From: CAZCGA01 sp964498075
GTDB taxonomy: Bacteria; Desulfobacterota; Binatia; HRBIN30
Length of the DNA: 64,000 bases
Reading direction: 5' to 3'
Assembly (NCBI GenBank): GCA_964498075.1
Contig: CAZCGA010000004.1
Coordinates: forward strand, 1-64,000
The position numbers and the translations under genes are program-made. A model generated the notes under the pieces. The model made no database searches. It was not told the DNA's origin and saw only the letters and a program-made list of their open reading frames with translations. This document shows, one piece after another, positions 56,100 through 64,000 of the stretch (positions are counted from its first letter, which is position 1; every line of letters starts with the position of its first letter).

Positions 56100-57320
56100 A
56101 TGCACCGTCCCATCGTGTTCTTCTGCATGCCGGATCGCGGCCACTTTCAGCGCCTGCGACCGTTGATCCGGGGATTGTCGGACCTCTCGGTGCCGGTTCA
56201 GGTATTCACGCATCAGCACTTTCGCAGCGAAATCGAGCAGGCCGGCGGCGCGTTCGTCGATCTGTTCTCGAAGTATCCCATCGATGGCGCCGACCGCGAA
56301 TCGTGGCCGCTGCCGGTTCGGTTCGTGAGCTTCGCGGCTCACTACGCGGAGGCGATCAGCCGGGACGTCCGGGCTGTCGGACCGTCGCTGATCGTTCACG
56401 ATACCTTCGCGGTGATCGGCAGCGTGGTGTCGAGGGCTCTGGGGCTGCCGCACGTCAACGTGTGTGCGGGCCACGCGATCGTTCCCGAGCGGTTCCTGGC
56501 GATCATGCGGGAGCTGCCGATCGTCAAGGTCGCTTCAGAGTGTCACGCCGCGGTCGAGACATTGCGCACGCGCTACGGGATGCACGACGCGTCGCCCTTC
56601 TCCTACCTGTCGGAGCTGAGCGGCCATCTCAACGTCTACTGCGAGCCGCCGGAATTCCTCGACGAGGCCGATCGGGCCGTATTCGAGCCGATCGCCTTTT
56701 ACGGATCGCTCCATCCGGACGATCGGGTGACGGAAGCCTCGCTCGAAAAGAGCCTGTTCGCGGACGCGCCGGACGAATCCCTCAGGGTCTACATCTCGTT
56801 CGGCACGAACATCTGGGACTACCGAAAATCCGAGGCGCTGGCCGCGATGCTCACCCTCGTCGATACACTCGAGCGAGACGACCACGCGCGGGCCGTGATC
56901 GGCCTGGGCGGGACCGACATCGACCGAAACACCCGCTCCCTGCTGACACGATCGAACGTCGCAGTGGAGGACTATGTCGATCAGTGGAGCGTCTTGCGCG
57001 AAGCGGATGTGTTCGTCACCCATCACGGCCTCAATTCCACCCATGAAGCGGTCTTCCAGAGCGTCCCGATGCTCTCCTACCCGTTCATCTGGGACCAGCC
57101 GGCGCTGGCCCGGAAGTGCCAGGAACTCGGCTTCGCGACTTCGCTTGCAGACACGCCGATGGCGAAGATCTCCACGGAAGACGTCGTCAGGGCCATGAAC
57201 TGGATTCGACAGAATCGTCGACCGATCGCGTCCGCCATCGCCGAAGCGCGCGGTTGGGAAGAGGCCGTCATGGCAACGAGGCCCGCCGTGCACCGGCGCA
57301 TCCTCGATCTTTGCGAATAG
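56100..57320 (+). CDS. GT1-family glycosyltransferase (MGT/UGT-like)
   Basis: A two-domain GT-B enzyme of 406 residues has the N-terminal FFCMPDRGHFQRLRPLIRGL with the catalytic His. The C-terminal nucleotide-sugar motif is VFVTHHGLNSTHEAVFQSVP and PFIWDQPALARKCQELG. Such enzymes glycosylate lipids or natural products. It is divergent from the HprK-like/kinase pair across a 264-bp gap and may form one modification locus with them. Confidence 0.9.
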   Translation: MHRPIVFFCMPDRGHFQRLRPLIRGLSDLSVPVQVFTHQHFRSEIEQAGGAFVDLFSKYPIDGADRESWPLPVRFVSFAAHYAEAISRDVRAVGPSLIVHDTFAVIGSVVSRALGLPHVNVCAGHAIVPERFLAIMRELPIVKVASECHAAVETLRTRYGMHDASPFSYLSELSGHLNVYCEPPEFLDEADRAVFEPIAFYGSLHPDDRVTEASLEKSLFADAPDESLRVYISFGTNIWDYRKSEALAAMLTLVDTLERDDHARAVIGLGGTDIDRNTRSLLTRSNVAVEDYVDQWSVLREADVFVTHHGLNSTHEAVFQSVPMLSYPFIWDQPALARKCQELGFATSLADTPMAKISTEDVVRAMNWIRQNRRPIASAIAEARGWEEAVMATRPAVHRRILDLCE

Positions 57321-57361
57321 TGGTATGAATCGCTCATCGCACGCGGAGGAGAAGTCTTCCC

Positions 57362-58270
57362 ATGCTCGGATTCAAAGCGAGACGGACCAAGCGGCAGCAG
57401 ACGCTTGGCCGTGCATTGCTCGCCGGCGCAGTCGGAGTCTTCGCGCCCGTGCTCGCGCACGCGCACTTCGTCTTGGTCACGCCGGACGCATGGATGTCGC
57501 AAGACGCCCTCGGACTTCCCGAGAAGCTCGGACCCTGCGGTGACGAAGGCGGTGGGACGCCGACCGGTAAGGTGACAGTGTTTCGGCCGGGCCAGACGAT
57601 CGCGGTGACCATCAACGAAGTCGTGACTCATCCCGGCCATTATCGCGTCGCGCTGGCCGTGAACCACCGCAGCGAACTTCCGCCGGAACCTCTGGTGACG
57701 CCAACACGGAACGACCCGTGTGCCAGCGCCGCTCTTCAGAGTCCTCCGACCTTTCCCATTCTGGCCGACAACGTCCTGCCGCATACGCAAGCGTTCGGGG
57801 CGCCTCAGACCTTTGCGGTCACGCTTCCGACCAACGTCACCTGCACCAAGTGCACGCTGCAGGTTCTGGAGTTCATGTCCAACCACGGCGCCCCTTGCTT
57901 CTACCATCACTGCGCCGACATCTCGATCCAGGCAGCGCCTGAAACGGCGTCGCCCACCCCGTCGCCGACGGCGACGAATACGCAAACGCCAACCAGCACA
58001 CCGACCGAGACTCCGACGAGCACCCAGGTGGCGTCGACAACGCCGGCGCCCACGCAGACCCCGACGCCGCTGAAAACTTCTGGCGCTTGCGTCGGCGACT
58101 GCGGCGGGACCCAGACTGTGGCCACCAACGATCTCATGACGCTGATGAACATCGCGCTGGGCAACGCACAAGCATCGGCGTGCCCGTATGGCGTTCCGAG
58201 CGGCGCCACGGTCGACATCACGATGATCATTCAGGCGGTCAACGCCGCCCCGGGCGGATGCGGTGGCTGA
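57362..58270 (+). CDS. Exported polysaccharide-monooxygenase-like protein with dockerin-like tail
   Basis: The signal peptide (residues 1-34) ends VLAHAHF; cleavage after Ala34 or Ala32 leaves an N-terminal His, as needed for a copper histidine brace. THPGHYRVAL (His90, His93) and CFYHHCADI supply further His. This fits the SCE4755-type LPMO-like family. A Pro/Thr linker (about 195-240) leads to a Cys-flanked tail (GACVGDCGG...) with two degenerate dockerin-like units, NDLMTLMNIALG and VDITMIIQAVN. GGAGGAG precedes the ATG. Enzyme activity is inferred only. Confidence 0.8.
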   Translation: MLGFKARRTKRQQTLGRALLAGAVGVFAPVLAHAHFVLVTPDAWMSQDALGLPEKLGPCGDEGGGTPTGKVTVFRPGQTIAVTINEVVTHPGHYRVALAVNHRSELPPEPLVTPTRNDPCASAALQSPPTFPILADNVLPHTQAFGAPQTFAVTLPTNVTCTKCTLQVLEFMSNHGAPCFYHHCADISIQAAPETASPTPSPTATNTQTPTSTPTETPTSTQVASTTPAPTQTPTPLKTSGACVGDCGGTQTVATNDLMTLMNIALGNAQASACPYGVPSGATVDITMIIQAVNAAPGGCGG

Positions 58271-58398
58271 TCCTGTCGCGAGTTGCCCTGGATTGAGCCA
58301 CGGAAGATCCGAAGATTGAAGCGCCGTGAACGAGCTGGATTGCGGCGCGGCTCGCCGGCGTGGTAGGAGGAGCACCCATTGAAACGCTGGAGGGTACC

Positions 58399-59289
58399 AT
58401 GACGCCGGTGATCATCGAGGCGGCCATCAACGGCGCCACGCCGAAGACACGCAACCCGCACGTACCGCTGACGCCCGCAGAGATCGCCGCCGACGCCCTC
58501 GCCTGCTTCGCGGCGGGCGCGGCCATCGTGCACAACCACATCGACGACTTCTCACTCAGCGGCGTCGCCGCCGCCGAGCGCTATCTTGAAGCGTGGCGAA
58601 CGGTCGTCCGCCAGCGGCCGGACGCCATCCTCTACTCTACCGTCGCCATCGGCGGCTCGATCAAAGAACGCTTCGCACACGTGGCGGCGCTCGCCGAATC
58701 GGGACTCATGCGCATGGGCGTGCTCGATCCGGGCTCGGTCAACCTCGGTGCGGCGGATGACGACGGTCTTCCGGGACCGATCGAGTTCGTCTACGTGAAC
58801 AGCTACAGCGATGTGCGCTACGTGGCCGAGCTGCTCGACCGACATCGGCTGGGCCCGAGCGTCTCGATCTTCGAGCCGGGCTTTCTGCGCACCGCGCTCG
58901 CATACCACCGAGCCGGGCGGCTGCCGCGCGGCGCGTTCATCAAGCTCTACTTCGGCGGCGACCAGGGCTACCTCGGCGGCAATGCCGGCGGGCTGAACTT
59001 CGGATTGCCGCCGACGCGCACGGCACTCGAGGCGTACGTGGAAATGCTGCAGGGCTGCGGCCTGCCGTGGGCGGTCGCCGTGCTCGGTGGCGACGTTATG
59101 GCGTCCGGCCTGGCGCGCCTGGCGCTCGAACGCGGCGGACACGTACGTGTCGGGCTCGAAGACTATACCGGCCCGCGCATGCCGACGAACACCGAGCTGG
59201 TGGAAGAGCTGGTCACGCTCGCTCGCGAAGTGGGCCGCCCGCTGGCGACCGTAGCCGACGCGGCGCGCATCCTCGCGCTGCCGCGCTGA
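58399..59289 (+). CDS. BKACE-family beta-keto acid cleavage enzyme
   Basis: Members condense a beta-keto acid with acetyl-CoA to give acetoacetate and a CoA ester; the founder is Kce of lysine fermentation. The protein has the zinc-binding VHNHIDD near residue 45, SYSDVRYVAELL, FGGDQGYLGGNAGG and GGDVMASGLARLALERGGHVRVG with the second His. GGAGGG lies 6 nt before ATG 58399. The exact keto acid cannot be read from this sequence. Confidence 0.9.
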   Translation: MTPVIIEAAINGATPKTRNPHVPLTPAEIAADALACFAAGAAIVHNHIDDFSLSGVAAAERYLEAWRTVVRQRPDAILYSTVAIGGSIKERFAHVAALAESGLMRMGVLDPGSVNLGAADDDGLPGPIEFVYVNSYSDVRYVAELLDRHRLGPSVSIFEPGFLRTALAYHRAGRLPRGAFIKLYFGGDQGYLGGNAGGLNFGLPPTRTALEAYVEMLQGCGLPWAVAVLGGDVMASGLARLALERGGHVRVGLEDYTGPRMPTNTELVEELVTLAREVGRPLATVADAARILALPR

Positions 59290-59301
59290 GCGCGTCCCCT
59301 A

Positions 59302-60822
59302 CTACCCTGCCTCACACACCTGCGGCAAGTCGCGACCCAGGTCGCGCCGCATGACCTGATCGAGGGTCGCCAGGAGGTCGGACCGCACGGTGCCCAACGC
59401 GCTGTCGGACCAGCGGTTCACCAGCTCGCCGGGATCGTCGACGAGGTCGTACAGCTCCCCACCGTTCGGATCGTGCTCGTTCCGCGTGATCCGCCACGCG
59501 CGCGTGGTCAGCGTGCGGAACGCCATTCCACCGCGGATGATGTCATCCTCCGTGAGCACGTATTCGCGCCGCCCATCCAGCAAGGGCCGGCCCTGCATCG
59601 CCGCCGGCGCCGGCACCCCACAGGCGCGTAGCATCGTCGGCGCGAGATCGATCGTGCCGACAGGATCGTCGACGGCGGCGGCTGGAAAGCCGCGCCCACG
59701 TACGATAAGCGGGACGCGGATGAGCGCCTCGTAGTGAATGGGACCCTTCAAGATCAGTTGGTGGTCGCCCATGTAGTCGCCGTGGTCGGCGGTGAAGATC
59801 ACGAGGGTGTCGCCGGCGAATCCGCGGCTGTCGAGCACGGACAGGATGCGGCCGATGTTGTGGTCGATCTGGCTGATCATGCCGTAGTACGCGGCGAGAA
59901 TCGTCAGCCGCTCTTCTTCGCTGAGCAGCGCCCAGCCCGGGTTCGCCCACTCGAAGGGTGTGCCCCGGAAGCCCTTCGACCACATCTCGTGGAACGGCGG
60001 CTTGGCGGCCAGCTCTTGCGGGTGCGCCGCCGGAAGCACCTGCATCATATCTGCGGGCTGGTAGCGATCGCACCACGGTTGCGGTGGATCGAAGGGGTGA
60101 TGTGGGTCGGCGAAGCTCACCCATGCGAAGAACGGGCGGTCGACGCGTTCCAACCAGGCGATCGCCCGGTCAGCCGTCCACGTCGTGTGATGGTCTTCCT
60201 CCGAGAGCTGGTTCCTCCAGGTCTGCGTGTGATCCCACACCCGCCCGGCCGCCTCGGGCTGCATGCGCCGCAGCCGCTCGACACCGCGCGCGCGACCGTC
60301 GCGGAAGAGGTAGCGTGCGTAGTGCAGACCCATCGGCGGCGGACCGAACCCCCAGTTCCACTGTCCGACGCCGGGGGCGAGGCGGATGTTGTGCACGTCG
60401 GTGAGCAGCTCGACGTGCTGGAAACCGAAGTAGGGTCCATACCAATCCGCCGGCACGAGCGCGGAATCGACGACGGACTCGATACGGCCGGTGGGATAGT
60501 CGGGGAAGAACGACGCGAAGTGCGCCTTCCCGAACAGTGCCGTCGCGACGCCGTTCGCGGTCAACATCGTCGCCACAGAGTCGGCAGACGCTTCGTCGGG
60601 CAAGTCGATGCCGTTGCGAATCACGCCGTGGGTGCTCGGGTAGGTGCCGGTGAGGATGCTCGCGCGCGCCGGCTGGCAGAACGGGTTCTGCGTGCGGCAA
60701 CGCGTGAAGCGCGTTCCCGCCGCTGCCAGGCGATCGAGATGCGGCGTGGCACCGAGGGGGTCACCGTAGGCGCCGATGGTCGTCGCCTTGTGCTGATCGG
60801 TGGTGATCAGGAGTACGTTCAT
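59302..60822 (-). CDS. Sulfatase (formylglycine type)
   Basis: The protein starts with the metal-binding LLITTDQHK and has the sulfatase signature CQPARASILTGTYP (Cys49, to be converted to formylglycine). A late DHGDYMGDHQLILKGPIHYEA supplies the second metal cluster. Length is 506 residues. No signal peptide is seen, so a cytosolic choline-sulfatase- or phosphonate-hydrolase-like enzyme is plausible. The start at 60822 is chosen because TTDQH is normally near residue 8; the frame stays open upstream into a possible remnant. Confidence 0.92.
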   Translation of the reverse strand: MNVLLITTDQHKATTIGAYGDPLGATPHLDRLAAAGTRFTRCRTQNPFCQPARASILTGTYPSTHGVIRNGIDLPDEASADSVATMLTANGVATALFGKAHFASFFPDYPTGRIESVVDSALVPADWYGPYFGFQHVELLTDVHNIRLAPGVGQWNWGFGPPPMGLHYARYLFRDGRARGVERLRRMQPEAAGRVWDHTQTWRNQLSEEDHHTTWTADRAIAWLERVDRPFFAWVSFADPHHPFDPPQPWCDRYQPADMMQVLPAAHPQELAAKPPFHEMWSKGFRGTPFEWANPGWALLSEEERLTILAAYYGMISQIDHNIGRILSVLDSRGFAGDTLVIFTADHGDYMGDHQLILKGPIHYEALIRVPLIVRGRGFPAAAVDDPVGTIDLAPTMLRACGVPAPAAMQGRPLLDGRREYVLTEDDIIRGGMAFRTLTTRAWRITRNEHDPNGGELYDLVDDPGELVNRWSDSALGTVRSDLLATLDQVMRRDLGRDLPQVCEAG

Positions 60823-61126
60823 GGGCGTCGCGCACAAATCGTGGATTCGATCAGCCGCAGCAGATCGCGCCTGCGGATGTTTTCCATGGGCGTGCGCGCC
60901 AGCGAACAGCTCGGCCTTGCGCTTGTCGTCGACCTCGCCGAGGAACCGATCAGTTGGTCGTCCAGCATAGAACGGTTGGTGCTTTCGAAGATGTGGCCGG
61001 GCCGTCGATAGCATCAGACACGTAGGCCGCAGCGCGCCCGATTGTCAACCAACTTCCAGGCGGAGGAGCTCGGTCCATAAAGCGATTGATCCATCGATCC
61101 ATTGATGGAATGACGGCAACAAGCGG
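60823..61126. other. Gap with possible remnant and an octamer repeat
   Basis: On the minus strand the sulfatase frame stays open and reads RFLGEVDDKRKAELFAGA, which resembles the end of an amidohydrolase. A second minus frame ends LLRLIESTICARRP with a TGA overlapping the sulfatase ATG. Neither is an intact gene. At 61085-61113 there is a run of 8-mers (TGATCCAT, CGATCCAT, TGATGGAA) like the repeat at 43493-43566. Confidence 0.35.
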
Positions 61127-62134
61127 ATGAGACTGTCGCGTTGGATAGCGCTGGCCGCGGTGCTGGTTGCAGGTGCCGGCGGGGCGAGTTACTGGCTCTG
61201 GGTCGATCTGCATACGGCTGCACTGCTGCCCCCCGGCGGTGCCCTGATCTCGGTCGCGCCGGGCGAGCCCTTCGGCGTCACCGCCGCCCGGCTGCAAGCC
61301 GCCGGCATCGTGCGCCACGGTTGGGTGCTGCGCCTGTGGACGCGCCGGTACGGGTTGGATCGAGTCATCCGCAGCGGCGAGTACCGCTTCGAGCAGGCCC
61401 TGTCGCCGCTCGAGGTCCTGGCGGTGCTGCGTTCGCCGATGGCGTCGCTCCACCGGGTGACCATCCCGGAGGGCAGCACTCTGAACCAGGTCGCCGGACT
61501 CCTGGCGACCGCAGGTTTTGGTGGGGCTGATCAGTTTCTCTGTCTGGCAAGCGATCCGGAATTCCTGCAACGGCTCGATCTCCCGGCCCGCGGCTTGGAG
61601 GGGTATCTGTTCCCCGACACCTACGCCTTCGCCTGGAGCACGCCGGCGGACCAGATCCTGACCGCGATGGTGGAGCGCTTCCGCGCCCAGGTGGCGTCGT
61701 TACGGGCACAGCGGATCGAAGCCGGCATCAGCGAGCCCGACATGGTGATCCTGGGCTCTCTGATCGAAAAAGAAACCGGCACCGCAGCGGAACGCCCGCT
61801 GGTCTCCGCAGTGTTTCACAACCGACTGCGCATACGGATGCCGCTGCAATCGGACCCGACCGCCATGTACGGGCGCGACGGGAGCGGCCCACCCACGGCC
61901 GCGGATCTGTCCGTAGACTCGCCGTACAACACCTACCTGCACCACGGCTTGCCGCCGGGACCGATCTGTAATCCGGGCCGCTCAGCGCTGCAGGCGGCGC
62001 TTACGCCGGCGCACGTCCCGTATCTGTACTTCGTCTCACGCAACGACGGCACGCACGCGTTCTCGCGCACGCTCGAGGAGCACAACCACGCCGTCGCCCG
62101 CTTTCAGCGCGGCCGCGACCATGACGCTCCTTGA
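61127..62134 (+). CDS. mltG: Endolytic murein transglycosylase
   Basis: MltG cuts nascent peptidoglycan at the inner membrane and sets strand length. The 335-residue protein has an N-terminal membrane anchor (residues 5-27), a LysM-like region (IPEGSTLNQVAGLLA) and the YceG core. The core has LEGYLFPDTYAF, the catalytic Glu in LGSLIEKETG, MPLQSDPTAMYG and the C-terminal SPYNTYLHHGLPPGPICNPG. The start MRLSRWIALAAV at 61127 gives a normal anchor. Confidence 0.95.
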   Translation: MRLSRWIALAAVLVAGAGGASYWLWVDLHTAALLPPGGALISVAPGEPFGVTAARLQAAGIVRHGWVLRLWTRRYGLDRVIRSGEYRFEQALSPLEVLAVLRSPMASLHRVTIPEGSTLNQVAGLLATAGFGGADQFLCLASDPEFLQRLDLPARGLEGYLFPDTYAFAWSTPADQILTAMVERFRAQVASLRAQRIEAGISEPDMVILGSLIEKETGTAAERPLVSAVFHNRLRIRMPLQSDPTAMYGRDGSGPPTAADLSVDSPYNTYLHHGLPPGPICNPGRSALQAALTPAHVPYLYFVSRNDGTHAFSRTLEEHNHAVARFQRGRDHDAP

Positions 62135-62176
62135 CCGGGATCTCGAAAGACGACACGATCTTTGCCCGGAGGGGCG

Positions 62177-62353
62177 ATGGCTGACCAACTACAACCCTGT
62201 TGCGAGAAGGCGCGGGATCAATACGTGAAGCGTGTGACCGCGGCGATCACCAGCTATCCGGTCATCAAGGACCTGCCCTGCCCGACGTGCAAGCGGATCA
62301 TTCCAGTACGGATCTACGCACGACCGAGAGAAACGGGCGACGCGGCGCGCTAG
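62177..62353 (+). CDS. Small zinc-ribbon-like protein
   Basis: A 58-residue protein has PCCEKAR near the N-terminus and LPCPTCKRIIPVRIY later. The two Cys pairs (CC and CxxC) could hold one zinc. GGAGGGG sits just before the ATG. It follows mltG by 42 nt and is followed by a 12-bp hairpin, so it looks like a genuine small gene. The function is unknown. Confidence 0.65.
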   Translation: MADQLQPCCEKARDQYVKRVTAAITSYPVIKDLPCPTCKRIIPVRIYARPRETGDAAR

Positions 62354-62363
62354 CAGAGGCGTG

Positions 62364-62401
62364 CCGCCCGGCGAGAGCGAAGAGCTTGCCTCGCCGGGCG
62401 G
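62364..62401 (+). terminator. Strong hairpin after the small zinc-ribbon gene
   Basis: CCGCCCGGCGAG (62364-62375) pairs perfectly with CTCGCCGGGCGG (62390-62401) around a 14-nt loop. The downstream run is TGTTGGGGGGG, not a T-run, so termination is probable but not certain. Confidence 0.5.
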
Positions 62402-62727
62402 TGTTGGGGGGGAAAAGAGGGGTCAGGTTGAAGTACCCGGACTCTTGCGAGTCGGCAGCCGCGAACTCTTCTGCCGTTCGGGCTGGGTTGCTTGCGCACC
62501 GGGAACTGCGAGGCCTGAGCGCCGTAGCGCCACCACCATCTTCCACCGCTGTTCAGCCGCCGACCATCTCCCGGTAGCAATCAATTGCATCCGTACCTCC
62601 CTGTTGGGCAAGCGACAGGGAAACAAGCCCCGTGCCAGGGCTCCGCTTCCGACTCTGCGCAACTCCGGGAGGACGCCGTACACTTCGGTACAATCGAGTG
62701 GAGGACTTTGGACACAGGACGTGACGG
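62402..62727. other. Intergenic stretch with no supported gene
   Basis: The stretch starts with AGAGGGGTCAGGTTGAAGTAC, a phrase like those found in REP-type elements. The open frames on both strands have shadow-like composition and no recognised motif. It may be an old mobile-element scar, but nothing diagnostic is left. Confidence 0.3.
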
Positions 62728-63696
62728 TCATAGCGCCTTGGCGACTGCTTCCCGCAAGTCGATATCCGTGCGCTCCTCGGCGGCCCGGCGAATGCGACGA
62801 CACACGGCGTCGTCGTGCCGGTACAGGCCCAACGCACTGATGGCGTCGCGTGCGGTTGGGCCGATGCCCTCGGCAATCAGCGACAGCAGGAACTCGATGG
62901 CGCGGTCCTGCCGCAGCATCGCGATTGCCAGCAGACCCGTCCGGCGCAGACTGGGCTCGGGTGTGCGCTCCCACCACTGCCGCAGGACGTCGAACGCGTC
63001 GGGAAGCCGCGAGCCACCGAGCGCCAGTGCTGCCGCCTCGCGCATCGCCGTGTCCGAAGCATCCAGGCGGCGTCCAACGAACGGCACCGAGGCTGCGGGC
63101 GCAAGCTGCAGGAGGGCGGTGAGGCATTCGGAAACAACCGCGGGCTCCGCGTCACCGCTCAGCACTTTGAGGTGGAGCAAAGGCGCTCCGTTGCCATTTT
63201 CGCTGTAGGCGATCGCCCGCGCGGCGGCCACGCGCGCCGGGGGCTCGGGATCGGCAAGCAAGTCCGCCAGCTCGCTCAGCACATCGGGGTAGCCCATCCG
63301 CACCAAACCCATGGCGCATGCGGCGCGCAGCGCGCTGGCGGTGTCGACCTTGCCACCGTAAACCGGCTCCATCTGGACGTGATGGATGCCCTGCAGGAAC
63401 ACGCCCGCCTCATCGTAGCCGATGCGGTACAGCGCTTCGGCGATGGCTGCCTTCGCGCCGCACCCTGCATCGGTCTTCGAAGGGTTGATCATGAAGCGGC
63501 CAAACGCTGCGACCAGCTGAGGGGTGAGCTGGCCGATCTCGAACTCGCCGCAGATCTGCCCCGCCTTGGCGGCGGCGTGCGCGCTCTTGCCGGCCAACAC
63601 CTCGCGCAACTTGGCGATCGCTTGGTCGGTCAGCGGATCACTTCGCAGCTGATGGAGCGCGGCGAGCGTGTCTTCGAGTCCGCGTGACTTCGCCAT
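62728..63696 (-). CDS. HEAT-repeat protein
   Basis: The 322-residue protein consists of helical repeats with the HEAT/PBS-lyase-like pattern, for example DPEPPARVAAARAIAYS, ASDTAMREAAALALGGSR and RRTGLLAIAMLRQDRAIEF. It has no signal peptide or enzyme motif. Such proteins act as scaffolds or in phycobilin lyase-like complexes; no partner is obvious. It ends the ABC substrate-binding gene's unit, starting 8 nt after its stop. Confidence 0.8.
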   Translation of the reverse strand: MAKSRGLEDTLAALHQLRSDPLTDQAIAKLREVLAGKSAHAAAKAGQICGEFEIGQLTPQLVAAFGRFMINPSKTDAGCGAKAAIAEALYRIGYDEAGVFLQGIHHVQMEPVYGGKVDTASALRAACAMGLVRMGYPDVLSELADLLADPEPPARVAAARAIAYSENGNGAPLLHLKVLSGDAEPAVVSECLTALLQLAPAASVPFVGRRLDASDTAMREAAALALGGSRLPDAFDVLRQWWERTPEPSLRRTGLLAIAMLRQDRAIEFLLSLIAEGIGPTARDAISALGLYRHDDAVCRRIRRAAEERTDIDLREAVAKAL

Positions 63697-63704
63697 GCTT
63701 ACCT

Positions 63705-64000
63705 TCAGGACACTGGCGCATCAGCCAGCCACACCTGTTCAAACCGCGCCGGGCGCAACGGGTGCAGCTGGAAGTCACGTACTCGGGCACCGATGATCGC
63801 GTAGGTGACAGGGTGAAAGAGAAACACCCACGGCGCATCGTCAATCGCGCGCAGCTCGACCGTTTGCAGCAGCCGGAGGCGCGCCGCCGGATCGACCGTG
63901 TGCGCCGCTTCGTCCAGCAGCGCGTCGATCTCCGGATTCCGATAGTTGCTGTTGTTGTTGGAACCGATGGATTTCGAGTGCAGCAGCACCTCCAAGAAGT
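63705..64000 (-). CDS. ABC transporter substrate-binding protein, family 5 (C-terminal part)
   Basis: The frame enters from the right edge and encodes the last 98 residues of a peptide/nickel-type solute-binding protein. It has SNNNSNYRNPEIDALLDEA, then LRLLQTVELRAIDDAPWVFL and FHPVTYAIIGARVRDFQLHP. This is the lobe I return and C-terminal strand of SBP_bac_5. The permease genes must lie outside the window, if present. Confidence 0.88.
   Translation of the reverse strand, partial: FLEVLLHSKSIGSNNNSNYRNPEIDALLDEAAHTVDPAARLRLLQTVELRAIDDAPWVFLFHPVTYAIIGARVRDFQLHPLRPARFEQVWLADAPVS

Noticed and set aside
62402..62727. Minus-strand open frames and a GGGGTCAGGTTGAA phrase suggesting a REP-type transposase
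   Set aside because: No Y1 transposase HUH motif, Tyr motif or paired palindromic end could be found, so no element is called.

Overview
The window is GC-rich, densely packed bacterial DNA with no rRNA, tRNA, CRISPR array or intact mobile element that I can see. Gene content is Gram-negative in character: ileS-lspA, an amgK/murU-like pair, mltG, rmuC, trmJ, M48 and M50 proteases, PilD and minor pilins, and a hybrid histidine kinase. The exported protein at 57362-58270 ends in a Cys-rich, degenerate dockerin-like tail. Together with the many BKACE, amidohydrolase, VOC and DUF1214 genes, this suggests a deep deltaproteobacterium-like lineage such as Binatota/Desulfobacterota. That placement is an inference, not shown by a marker gene.

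Layout. 1-4.2 kb: minus-strand ileS-lspA-membrane protein. 4.3-7.6 kb: amgK-like/murU-like pair, then a patatin-like lipase. 7.7-12.5 kb (minus): thiolase, then trmJ, a small protein, rmuC and an M48/TPR protease. 12.6-15.6 kb (plus): tandem VOC protein and an overlapping HAD-panE-M67 run. 15.6-24.3 kb (minus): a compact run from gshA through SAM hydrolase, M50 protease, dCMP deaminase, an MgtE-N/CBS protein, an NRAMP-like transporter and an alcohol dehydrogenase to an MFS transporter. 24.3-27.6 kb: a GT39 glycosyltransferase, a sirtuin and a secreted protein. 27.6-30.2 kb: hybrid histidine kinase.

30.2-35.8 kb (minus): two stand-alone receiver proteins lead tmk, holB, ricT, metG and tatD behind one good sigma70-type promoter. 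35.9-39.2 kb (minus): pilD and four minor pilin-like genes. 39.3-47.2 kb: metabolic and accessory genes (amidohydrolase, two flavoproteins, MFS, GNAT, DUF1214). 43.3-43.6 kb and 47.2-49.9 kb are zones of decay. They hold an internally deleted methyltransferase, a truncated antitoxin, a GFA-family gene broken by an in-frame stop and an amidase stub, with an intact O-methyltransferase and GNAT between them.

49.9-53.4 kb: a large cyclase/ATPase/TPR regulator. 53.4-57.3 kb: a tyrosine recombinase remnant beside a small-molecule kinase, an HprK-like kinase and a GT1 glycosyltransferase. 57.4-64 kb: a putative polysaccharide-monooxygenase-like protein, a BKACE enzyme, a sulfatase, mltG, a small zinc-ribbon protein, a HEAT-repeat protein and the end of an ABC substrate-binding protein.

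The loci most worth following up are the MgtE-type Mg sensor without a channel beside an unusual NRAMP, the kinase/HprK-like/GT1 cassette next to a recombinase scar, the predicted histidine-brace exported protein, and several genes whose -10-like boxes sit 6-8 nt before the start codon, suggesting leaderless mRNAs.
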